From the NCBI GenBank assembly GCA_937888935.1, contig CALARO010000040.1, forward strand, positions 1 through 6,270: a stretch of 6,270 nt of DNA, written 5' to 3'. The notes under the pieces were generated by a model, which was not told where the DNA came from, ran no database searches, and saw only the letters and a list, made by a program, of their open reading frames with translations. A program made the translations under genes and the position numbers. Shown here in pieces: positions 1-5,414 of this stretch (position 1 is the stretch's first letter; each line of letters opens with the position of its first letter). This DNA is from an uncultured Clostridia bacterium. GTDB lineage: Bacteria > Bacillota > Clostridia > Christensenellales > Borkfalkiaceae.

Positions 1-771
1 GGCGTCCCTTCGGCTTCCCCGTCCGTTGCCGCGTGCGCTATCGCCATGGATAAAGAACTTACAAAGCTTTTTATGCGTTCCGTCGGCGTGCCTGTGCTGC
101 CCTGCGCCGCCGTGGATCGCAATACCTACGTGCGCCGCGGCGAAGCCGCCCTTGCCGAAGCCGAATCGCTCGGTTTTCCGCTCATCGTAAAACCCGCCTG
201 TTCCGGCTCGTCTATCGGCATTGCGGTCATCCGCGAAAAAAACGCGCTCAAAAACGCGGCGGAAGAAGCCTTCCGCTACGGCGAAAAGCTGATTTTCGAG
301 CCGTTTCTCGAAGACAAGCGCGACGTAAACTGCGCGGCGTATTTAAAAAAGGGCGAAATCGTTGTTTCCGAGCCGGAAACGGCGTTTTCGGGCGGCGTGT
401 ACGGGTTTAAAGAAAAATACATGCAGGAAAAGCAAAACGACGGGGGTAGCGGCGCGTTGAACGCGGAAATCGCGAAAAAAATCAAGGCGTACACGCGCGA
501 AATTTATCGCCGTTTCGAAACGCCCGGGGTGATCCGCGCGGACTTTCTCGTAAGCGATCGCGGCGTGTTTCTCGGCGAAATCAACGCTATTCCCGGCTCG
601 CTCGCCTACTACCTTTTCTGCGAGCGGCTGATCGACGGGCGGCGGTTTTTAACCGATCTTTTAAGCGAGCCGTTTTTCGGGAACAAGCGCGAAATCGAGC
701 TGCCCGAAACGGGCGTATTAAAAAGCGTTTCCACGGGCGGCAAGCGCGGCTTCGCGGGGGTGAGATTATAA
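1..771 (+). CDS. ddl: D-alanine--D-alanine ligase family ATP-grasp protein, 5' truncated by the window edge
   Basis: The frame is open from base 1 and the first 15 codons read like family sequence (GVPSASPSVAACAIAMDKEL). The ATG at 46 is therefore the internal Met of the conserved 'AxAMDK' stretch, not the start; the true start lies upstream. The family joins two D-alanines with ATP in the cytoplasm to supply the peptidoglycan pentapeptide terminus. Counting from base 1, the visible ATP-grasp features are the ATP-binding lysine K64 in VKP, the glycine/serine loop GSSIG (69-73), the K139-Y140 pair of the omega-loop region, R179 and D181 in RADFL, and the metal ligands E193 and N195 in GEINAIPG. 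Y140 is the residue replaced in known D-Ala-D-Lac ligases, which favours D-Ala as acceptor. After IPG, however, the sequence is SLAYYLF rather than the usual (M/F)TxxS, so acceptor specificity is less certain. About 256 residues are visible, and the N-terminal domain is missing. No terminator follows it. Confidence 0.88.
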   Translation, partial: GVPSASPSVAACAIAMDKELTKLFMRSVGVPVLPCAAVDRNTYVRRGEAALAEAESLGFPLIVKPACSGSSIGIAVIREKNALKNAAEEAFRYGEKLIFEPFLEDKRDVNCAAYLKKGEIVVSEPETAFSGGVYGFKEKYMQEKQNDGGSGALNAEIAKKIKAYTREIYRRFETPGVIRADFLVSDRGVFLGEINAIPGSLAYYLFCERLIDGRRFLTDLLSEPFFGNKREIELPETGVLKSVSTGGKRGFAGVRL

Positions 772-785
772 CGCGAAATTAACGG

Positions 786-844
786 AAAAATTTGCACAAA
801 ACGGCAAAAAACGTTAAAAAAGGGAAAATTTCATTAAAATTTCA
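786..844 (+). promoter_or_regulatory. Phased A-tracts with an 11-bp-spaced direct repeat (candidate curved DNA / operator)
   Basis: Six A-runs lie at 786-790, 798-801, 806-811, 816-821, 825-828 and 836-839, with centres roughly 10 bp apart, which is the arrangement that bends DNA. The last two belong to a perfect direct repeat, AAAATTTCA, at 825-833 and 836-844, offset by 11 bp. Direct half-sites about one helical turn apart are typical of OmpR/PhoB-family binding sites, and the gene downstream encodes such a regulator. Autoregulation or an UP-element role is inferred; only the pattern is seen. Confidence 0.4.
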
Positions 845-854
845 CCGCAATGTG

Positions 855-883
855 TTACTTTTTGCGATAAATGTGTTTATAAT
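855..883 (+). promoter_or_regulatory. Candidate sigma-A promoter of the two-component pair
   Basis: A perfect -10 hexamer TATAAT lies at 878-883. At 17-bp spacing the -35 position (855-860, TTACTT) matches the consensus poorly. TG dinucleotides sit upstream of the -10 at 872-875 but are not in the exact extended -10 position. The A-tract block just upstream could compensate as an UP element. Transcription would start near 890, leaving a leader of about 60 bases before the response regulator start. Confidence 0.5.
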
Positions 884-948
884 TAAGTTGTTGAAATTGC
901 CACAGGGTCGGTTTCGGCGAAAAAACACAACGCTCGGAGGGTAAACGA

Positions 949-1638
949 ATGAAGATTCTGATAGTAGACGACGAAGAAATGATCCGCGGGGTGCTGCGCG
1001 AATACATTGAATTTGAGGGAAATCAGGCGGACGAAGCCGCAGACGGCATGGAAGCGGTGAAAATGTGCCGCGAAAACGATTACGATCTGGTTTTAATGGA
1101 CGTGATGATGCCGCGGTTAGACGGGTTTTCGGCGGTGAAAGAGATCCGCAAAGAAAAGGACGTGCCGGTGATTATGCTTTCCGCGCGCGGCGAAGAATAC
1201 GATAAGCTTTTCGCTTTCGAGATCGGCGTAGACGATTACGTAACGAAGCCGTTCTCGCCGAAAGAAGTGATGGCGCGTATCAACGCCGTTACGAAGCGCA
1301 AGGCGGCGAAGCAGAAGCAGGACGAAAGCCGCGTGATCAGATTTGAAGGTTTGGAAATCGACATGGCGGGCAGAAACGTGTACGTAGACGGCGAAAAAGC
1401 CGTGCTTACGCCCAAAGAATACGAGCTTTTGTTCTACTTCGTGCGCAATCAGGGGTTGGCGTTAACGCGCGAGAAACTTTTGTACGACGTGTGGGGTTTC
1501 GACTTCTACGGCGACGATCGCACGGTGGATACGCACGTGAAAATGCTGCGCGGAAATCTGAAACAATACCGTAAATTTATCGTTACGTTGCGCGGACTCG
1601 GCTATAAATTCGAAGCGCCCGAAACGTTTGAAGCGTAA
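949..1638 (+). CDS. OmpR/PhoB-family two-component response regulator
   Basis: This 229-residue protein has the normal length and two-domain layout of the OmpR/PhoB family. Receiver domain, about 1-117: acidic pocket D7-D8, phospho-acceptor D51 in LVLMDVMMP, switch residues S78 and Y97, and catalytic K100 in TKPF. Winged-helix DNA-binding domain, about 128-226: LTPKEYELL (HTH scaffold), recognition helix DDRTVDTHVKMLRGNL, and the final hairpin VTLRGLGYKFE. All receiver catalytic residues are present, so it should be phosphorylated by the partner kinase and act as a dimeric transcription factor. The start is supported by GGAGG at 936-940, eight bases before the ATG. The kinase gene starts 95 bases after the stop, an unusually wide gap for such a pair, and no promoter is evident between them. 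The target genes and signal cannot be read from sequence, so no gene symbol is given. Confidence 0.95.
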   Translation: MKILIVDDEEMIRGVLREYIEFEGNQADEAADGMEAVKMCRENDYDLVLMDVMMPRLDGFSAVKEIRKEKDVPVIMLSARGEEYDKLFAFEIGVDDYVTKPFSPKEVMARINAVTKRKAAKQKQDESRVIRFEGLEIDMAGRNVYVDGEKAVLTPKEYELLFYFVRNQGLALTREKLLYDVWGFDFYGDDRTVDTHVKMLRGNLKQYRKFIVTLRGLGYKFEAPETFEA

Positions 1639-1671
1639 AGTAAGCAAAACGTTTGCAGCGTAAGGGGTAAA
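1622..1671 (+). repeat. Imperfect 25-bp tandem duplication across the response regulator stop codon
   Basis: The 17-base unit AAACGTTTG(A/C)AGCGTAA occurs at 1622-1638, where it ends in the gene's TAA stop, and again at 1647-1663, differing by one base. The 25-bp offset and partial similarity of the following bases suggest a local tandem duplication of the gene end. The second copy lies outside the coding frame's stop and is noncoding here. Confidence 0.7.
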
Positions 1672-1672
1672 A

Positions 1673-1689
1673 CCGAAAGGAATTTTCGG
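1673..1689 (+). other. Small stem-loop between the response regulator and kinase genes
   Basis: CCGAAA at 1673-1678 can pair with TTTCGG at 1684-1689 around a 5-base loop. No T-tract follows, so it is not an intrinsic terminator. It could modulate mRNA stability or the ratio of the two proteins, but it is short and may be chance. Confidence 0.3.
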
Positions 1690-1733
1690 CGGCTTATAAG
1701 GCTTTGAAAAAAGCGGCGCACGGGTAGCGGGAT

Positions 1734-3194
1734 ATGGCGGAAACGGAAGCGGAACAGGCGGAAAAAACGCCGAAAAAGCCCCGTAAAAAGGGCAAGGAAA
1801 AAACGAGTATTTATTTCGTGCTGTGGGCGGTGTTCACGGCTTTTTCCTTATTGATCGTTTTAATGTTTTCCATCTCGCAGAGCGTATCTTTGCAGCAGTC
1901 TTACGAAAGCTCGGCAATGGAAGAAACGTTTGCCGAAGGCGAAACGGTGCGGCGGGAATACACCGCATACAAAGTGCGTGTGGATAAGCTTGGCGAAAGC
2001 GCGGATTACAGCCATTTCTTCCGCTCGATTTCCATGGAACACAACGTGTGCGCCGCGCTGTTAAACGAGAACGCCGAAGTGATTTACCCCGTCACGGGCG
2101 GCGAGATTATCGGCGATAAAGCGCGGGAAGCGGCGAAAGAGCTGATCGCGCGGCTGAAAAAAGAAGAAGCGACGAACGGCAGCGTGAAAACGGACTCGGA
2201 AGGCGTATACGTGTGCGAAACGGGCGAAGGGTATCTGTTCGTGAGCCGCAAGTTAGACGTAAACAAGCAGCTGATCCGGCAGATGAACGGCAGAATGGTG
2301 CTGATCGCGGCGTTTGTGCTGGTGCTTGCGTTTGTCATTTCCGCCACGGTATCGGGCTTTCTCGTGAAGCCGCTTTTGGAAATGACGGAAAAAACGAAGC
2401 GGTTGGCTGCGGGCGATTTCTCGGTGGATTTCCGCGGAAAATCTTCGTACGGGGCGGAAACGGACGCGCTCGCGGACACGCTGAATTACGCGCGCGACGA
2501 GCTTTTCAAAGCGGACGCGATGCAAAAAGAGCTGATCGCGAACGTATCGCACGATTTCAAAACGCCGCTCACGATGATCAAGGCGTATGCCGCGATGATT
2601 CAGGAAATTTCGGGGAACGATCCCGTGAAGCGGGAAAAGCACGCGCAGGTGATCATCGACGAAGCCGACCGGCTGACGGAATTGGTGACGGACGTACTCG
2701 ATTTATCGAAAATTTCGTCCGGCGTAAACGCGGTCAAAAAGGAAGCGTTCGATTTATCGGCGTTCACGGCGCAGGTGCTTGAAAAATTCGGGTATCTTGC
2801 GGAAACGCAGGGGTACAAATTCGAAACGCACATCGAGCGCGGCCTGTACACCGAAGCGGATCGCGTGAAGATCGGTCAGGTGATTTATAATCTTGTAGGC
2901 AACGCGGTGAATTACACAGGCGAAGACAAGCGCGTGATCGTAACGCTCCGGCGCGAAAACGGCGAAATTCTGCTTTCGGTGAAAGACACGGGCGCGGGGG
3001 TGAATCCCGAAGAACTGCACGACATCTGGAACAGATACTACCGCTCGAAAGAAGCGCACAAACGCCCCGTAAAAGGCTCGGGATTAGGACTTTCGATTGT
3101 GAAAACGGTGCTTGAAAAGCATGAATTCCGCTACGGCGTGCGATCGGAAGCAGGCAAAGGCTGCGAATTTTACGTACTTTTCCCGCTGCTTTAA
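1734..3194 (+). CDS. Membrane sensor histidine kinase (HAMP, HisKA, HATPase), partner of the upstream regulator
   Basis: This 486-residue protein has a complete PhoR/VanS-like kinase layout. A lysine-rich cytoplasmic N-terminus (1-24) precedes TM1 at about 26-47. An extracytoplasmic sensor of about 140 residues follows, whose fold I do not recognise. TM2 is at about 189-211, followed by a HAMP linker at about 212-264. The HisKA helix contains phospho-acceptor H273 in VSHDFKTPL, which fits the H-box including the E/D next to His. The ATPase domain shows the N box with N390 (NLVGNAVNY), the G1 box D418 (DTGAGV) and the G2 box from G448 (GSGLGLSIV). All catalytic motifs are intact. The start at 1734 is the first possible in this frame, since an in-frame TAG lies at 1725-1727. 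The SD is weak (GGG-rich stretch 1722-1731), so translation may be modest. It presumably signals to the response regulator just upstream; the stimulus is unknown. Confidence 0.94.
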   Translation: MAETEAEQAEKTPKKPRKKGKEKTSIYFVLWAVFTAFSLLIVLMFSISQSVSLQQSYESSAMEETFAEGETVRREYTAYKVRVDKLGESADYSHFFRSISMEHNVCAALLNENAEVIYPVTGGEIIGDKAREAAKELIARLKKEEATNGSVKTDSEGVYVCETGEGYLFVSRKLDVNKQLIRQMNGRMVLIAAFVLVLAFVISATVSGFLVKPLLEMTEKTKRLAAGDFSVDFRGKSSYGAETDALADTLNYARDELFKADAMQKELIANVSHDFKTPLTMIKAYAAMIQEISGNDPVKREKHAQVIIDEADRLTELVTDVLDLSKISSGVNAVKKEAFDLSAFTAQVLEKFGYLAETQGYKFETHIERGLYTEADRVKIGQVIYNLVGNAVNYTGEDKRVIVTLRRENGEILLSVKDTGAGVNPEELHDIWNRYYRSKEAHKRPVKGSGLGLSIVKTVLEKHEFRYGVRSEAGKGCEFYVLFPLL

Positions 3195-3222
3195 GCGTGG
3201 CTGCGGTTGATTAAAATAAATT

Positions 3223-3245
3223 TAATGCGTAGCATTATGATTTTT
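3223..3245 (+). terminator. Weak intrinsic terminator after the kinase gene
   Basis: TAATGC (3223-3228) pairs with GCATTA (3232-3237) around a GTA loop, followed after TGA by five T residues (3241-3245). The stem is short and AT-rich, so termination is probably partial. It lies 28 bases after the kinase stop and just before the obg promoter, which is where a terminator would be expected. Confidence 0.5.
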
Positions 3246-3247
3246 AC

Positions 3248-3276
3248 TTGCTTTTCTTGCGGAAAACGGGTATAAT
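3248..3276 (+). promoter_or_regulatory. Sigma-A promoter for obg
   Basis: TTGCTT (3248-3253) and a perfect TATAAT (3271-3276) are separated by exactly 17 bp. Transcription would start near 3283, giving a leader of about 87 bases before obg. This is the best promoter match in the window. Confidence 0.7.
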
Positions 3277-3277
3277 A

Positions 3278-3334
3278 AATTCGGGTCGAATGTTCGGGCG
3301 CGAAAAAATCGCGGCGAACGAAACCACCCGAATT
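3278..3334 (+). promoter_or_regulatory. Nested hairpin in the obg 5' leader (candidate attenuator or RNA switch)
   Basis: An outer 9-bp perfect inverted repeat, AATTCGGGT (3278-3286) and ACCCGAATT (3326-3334), encloses an inner stem-loop. In the inner structure GTTCG (3292-3296) pairs with CGAAC (3315-3319), and CGCGA (3299-3303) pairs with TCGCG (3309-3313) around an AAAAA loop. ATTTTAT follows the outer arm. The predicted transcript start (about 3283) falls inside the outer left arm, so the mRNA would retain mainly its GGGT/ACCC part. The structure matches no riboswitch I recognise. It might instead be a DNA operator or an inefficient terminator. Confidence 0.5.
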
Positions 3335-3369
3335 ATTTTATATTTGGCTGAAAATCACGGAGAATTTTT

Positions 3370-4650
3370 ATGGCAACCGGTATGTTCACCGATAAGGTGA
3401 AAATCACAATCAAAGCGGGCGACGGCGGCGACGGTATGAACTCGTTCAAAGCCTTCAAAGGTAAACCCGCGTGCGGCCCGGACGGCGGCGACGGCGGCAA
3501 GGGCGGCGATATTTATTTCGTGGGCGACAAGGATATGACCGACCTTTTCTCGTTCCGTTTCAAATCGAAATTCGAAGCGGGCAACGGCGAGCGCGGCGGC
3601 ACAAACCGTTGCAGCGGCAAGGGCGGCGCAGACGTGGAAATTGCCGTTCCGCTCGGCACGCTCGTGAAAGACGGCGAAACGGGCAAGGTGGTTTGCGACG
3701 TGTTTTCGGACGGCGAAAAAATTTTAATCGCCCGCGGCGGCAACGGCGGCAAGGGCAACGTTCGCTTCACCACGGCGCGGCGGCACGCCCCCAACTTCGC
3801 GCAAAAGGGCGAGCGCGCCTTTCCGCACACCGTGATTTTAGAAATGAAAGTCATTGCGGACGTAGGGCTTGTCGGCTTCCCGAACGTGGGCAAAAGCACG
3901 TTGCTTTCCAAAATTTCGGCGGCGAAGCCGAAAATCGCGAACTATCATTTCACTACGCTTTCGCCCAATCTCGGCGTGGTGCGCTACTACGACGATACGT
4001 TTGTGGCAGCGGACATTCCGGGACTGATCGAAGGCGCGGCGCAGGGCGCGGGACTCGGGCATGACTTTTTGAAGCATATCGAGCGCACGCGCATGCTTTG
4101 CCACGTGGTGGATATATCGGGGTGCGAAGGGCGCGATCCCATCGAAGATTTCAGGCAGATCAACGCGGAACTCAAAGAGTACAGCGAGAAGCTTGCAAAG
4201 TTGCCGCAGGTGGTGGCGTGCAACAAGTGCGACGTTGCGGGCGCGAAAGAAAACCTTGCGGCGTTTAAGAAAAAATTCGGCAGAAAGTACAAAATTTATC
4301 CGATCACGGCGGTATCGGGCGAAGGCACGGAAGCGTTGATTTCGGGCATTTTCGAGATTTTGAAAACGTTGCCGCCCGTGCAGCCTGTGCCTGTGGAAGA
4401 AGATTTCGAATACGCTTCGGGCGGCGAGCTGACCTACGAAATCGTGCGCGACGAAAACGGCGCATACGTGGTGATCGGTGGACTGATAGATATGCTTTGC
4501 CGCAACGTGGTGCTGAACAACCCCGATTCTATGCAGTATTTCCAAAAGGTGCTTCGGCTTCGCGGCGTGATTTCCGCATTGAAAGCGGCGGGGTGTAAGG
4601 AAGGGGATACCGTTTCTATCGGCGACGTCGAATTTGATTTCGTCGAATAA
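3370..4650 (+). CDS. obg: Obg/CgtA family GTPase
   Basis: Obg is an essential slow GTPase that binds 50S precursors and links ribosome assembly to (p)ppGpp and stress. The 426 residues match the usual length. The glycine-rich Obg fold (about 5-160) shows the repeated GDGG/GGKGG pattern. The GTPase domain has G1 GFPNVGKST (169-177), G2 TT (195-196), G3 DIPGL (from D215), G4 NKCD (285-288) and G5 TAVSG (313-317). The C-terminal OCT domain, about 345-426, ends with the typical EGDTVSIGDVEFDFVE. GGAG at 3359-3362, seven bases before the ATG, supports the start; Met5 (MFTDKVKI) aligns with the usual family start and is the alternative. One deviation is seen: the stretch usually like FRREKxxPxGGPxGG reads FKAFKGKPACGPDGG. 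yhbY, another 50S assembly gene, follows after a 360-base gap containing repeats. The usual upstream neighbours, L21 and L27 genes, are absent. Confidence 0.97.
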   Translation: MATGMFTDKVKITIKAGDGGDGMNSFKAFKGKPACGPDGGDGGKGGDIYFVGDKDMTDLFSFRFKSKFEAGNGERGGTNRCSGKGGADVEIAVPLGTLVKDGETGKVVCDVFSDGEKILIARGGNGGKGNVRFTTARRHAPNFAQKGERAFPHTVILEMKVIADVGLVGFPNVGKSTLLSKISAAKPKIANYHFTTLSPNLGVVRYYDDTFVAADIPGLIEGAAQGAGLGHDFLKHIERTRMLCHVVDISGCEGRDPIEDFRQINAELKEYSEKLAKLPQVVACNKCDVAGAKENLAAFKKKFGRKYKIYPITAVSGEGTEALISGIFEILKTLPPVQPVPVEEDFEYASGGELTYEIVRDENGAYVVIGGLIDMLCRNVVLNNPDSMQYFQKVLRLRGVISALKAAGCKEGDTVSIGDVEFDFVE

Positions 4651-4654
4651 ATAC

Positions 4655-4774
4655 GCATTCGGAGAATAGCGCATCTTGCGGCTTCATCTGCGTGCGCCCT
4701 TGCTCATTTACGATTTGTAAAATCGCGGCGGTCGTACTCGATAAATCTCGCAATCTGCACTATTCTCCGAATGC
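4655..4774. repeat. 120-bp element bounded by a 26-bp imperfect inverted repeat
   Basis: The ends are perfect 15-bp inverted copies: GCATTCGGAGAATAG at 4655-4669 and its complement at 4760-4774. Similarity continues inward to 4680 and 4749, giving about 23 of 26 matching positions. Inside is a 6-bp hairpin (CGATTT 4711-4716 with AAATCG 4720-4725, loop GTA). The element begins four bases after the obg stop. No flanking target duplication, transposase or T-tract was seen. It could be a miniature inverted-repeat element, a structured RNA, or a bidirectional hairpin at the 3' end of obg. A 69-codon open frame (4692-4901) crosses it and the next repeat but has no ribosome binding site and no recognisable domain, so I do not call it a gene. 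Confidence 0.7.
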
Positions 4775-4870
4775 TCGGCGCGCGTGGTTGCGCCCGTACT
4801 CGCGCTTCGCGAACTGCTCGGTTTTGAGCCGCGTTCGGTTATTGCGCTTTTTAAATAAGGCAATATTTAT
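4775..4870. other. Gene-free spacer between two repeat elements
   Basis: This stretch moves from GC-rich to AT-rich. It contains short self-complementary words such as CGCGCTTCGCG (4801-4811) and a GCTC/GAGC pair around GGTTTT, but no convincing gene. A weak promoter-like pair (TTGCGC 4842-4847, TATTTA 4864-4869, 16-bp spacing) might serve yhbY. It may also be part of a larger repeat that includes both neighbouring elements. Confidence 0.3.
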
Positions 4871-4924
4871 AGGCTTCCCCCCGGGGGGAAGCTGGCTGTG
4901 AAACAGCCTGATGAGGGGCAGTAG
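4871..4924. repeat. REP-like two-hairpin intergenic element
   Basis: A perfect 20-bp palindrome (4873-4892, GCTTCCCCCC and its complement) is followed directly by a second hairpin, GGCTGT (4894-4899) with ACAGCC (4903-4908) around GAA. A tail TGATGAGGGG (4909-4918) follows. From general familiarity, the CTTCCCC/GGGGAAG hairpin plus variable second hairpin plus GATGAGGGG tail resembles high-copy intergenic repeats of gut Clostridia. Copy number cannot be seen here, but a related palindrome occurs at 6137-6164. Confidence 0.7.
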
Positions 4925-4932
4925 CTTATTCG

Positions 4933-4961
4933 TTTAAAAAATTTTTTATCGAAAAATTTTC
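4933..4961 (+). promoter_or_regulatory. AT-rich A-tract region upstream of yhbY
   Basis: A perfect 14-bp palindrome of A6T6 flanked by T and A (4935-4948) is followed by GAAAAATTTTC (4951-4961). These A/T tracts may bend DNA or act as an UP element. No clear -10/-35 pair was found, so the yhbY promoter remains unplaced. Confidence 0.3.
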
Positions 4962-5010
4962 AATCAAGGGGCGGCAACTTTTTTCAACAAACAAAGGAAT
5001 AACAACAACT

Positions 5011-5319
5011 ATGATTACAAGAGAAACCATTACAAGTAAACAAAGAAGCAAAATGAAGTCGATGGCTTCCACGATTTCGCCGATCGCGCAGATCGGCAAG
5101 GGCGGCGTCACCGATAATCTTTTAAAAACGCTTTCAAACGCGCTCGAAGCGCGCGAGCTGATCAAAGTAAACATTCTCGAAACGGCGGACGACGACGCGC
5201 TGAATCTTGCCGAAAACGTAGCCGATCTTCTGGGCGCGATTCCCGTGGCGGTGATTGGCAGAAAAGCGATTTTTTATCGCCGTTCTTCGCGCGACGGGTT
5301 TATTCACCTTGAATTTTAA
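5011..5319 (+). CDS. yhbY: YhbY/CRM-domain RNA-binding protein
   Basis: This 102-residue protein is a single CRS1/YhbY (CRM) domain, the family's normal bacterial size. YhbY binds pre-50S ribosomal RNA particles and takes part in ribosome assembly. Visible family features are TSKQRSKMKSMAS (helix 1 region, about 8-20), the RNA-binding loop IGKGGVTDNL (about 28-37), the segment ALEARELIKVNILE (about 44-57), and the C-terminal IGRKAIFYRRSS (about 82-93). The start has a short extension (ITRETI) before the usual 'LTSKQR'. Its SD candidate, AAAGGA (4993-4998), is 12 bases from the ATG, longer than ideal. The next Met at position 15 would cut into the domain, so 5011 is preferred. In many Clostridia it directly follows obg and precedes nadD; here repeats separate it from obg, and grpE follows instead. 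Confidence 0.94.
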   Translation: MITRETITSKQRSKMKSMASTISPIAQIGKGGVTDNLLKTLSNALEARELIKVNILETADDDALNLAENVADLLGAIPVAVIGRKAIFYRRSSRDGFIHLEF

Positions 5320-5339
5320 ACGGCGTTTTGCGTTTAATT

Positions 5340-5399
5340 TTCGGCAAAATGCATTATAAATAGTATAATACATTATAATTTGCCGAAGTTTTCGGCGAA
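5340..5399 (+). promoter_or_regulatory. grpE promoter region flanked by TTCGGC(A/G)AA inverted repeats
   Basis: TATAAT occurs at 5364-5369 and 5374-5379, with a TATAAA at 5355-5360. A perfect 9-bp inverted repeat, TTCGGCAAA (5340-5348) and TTTGCCGAA (5379-5387), brackets them. A third half-site, TTCGGCGAA (5391-5399), can form a hairpin with the second (3-base loop) just before the grpE SD. The first half-site overlaps the only plausible -35 for the 5364 hexamer (TTCGGC, 18-bp spacing). CATTATAA is also directly repeated at 5352-5359 and 5371-5378. No CIRCE element is present. An operator role is inferred. Confidence 0.5.
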
Positions 5400-5414
5400 A
5401 AAGGCGGAGAAACT

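Noticed and set aside
46..48. ATG as the start of the ligase gene
   Set aside because: The upstream codons continue the family sequence and no SD precedes it, so it is an internal methionine.
1695..1700. TATAAG as a -10 for a separate kinase promoter
   Set aside because: No acceptable -35 at 16-18 bp spacing.
2213..2782. 189-codon + strand frame inside the kinase gene
   Set aside because: It overlaps HAMP and HisKA coding sequence in another frame; Arg/Gly-rich shadow with no domain.
3838..4674. 278-codon open frame on the - strand opposite obg
   Set aside because: It is antisense to a clear Obg reading frame, has no recognisable domain, and arises from the GC-rich codon pattern of obg.
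4692..4901. 69-codon + strand frame between obg and yhbY
   Set aside because: It runs through two repeat elements, ends inside the second hairpin unit, and lacks a ribosome binding site and any domain.
5340..5387. Terminator for yhbY
   Set aside because: The 9-bp arms are 30 bases apart and no T-tract follows; a promoter/operator reading fits better.
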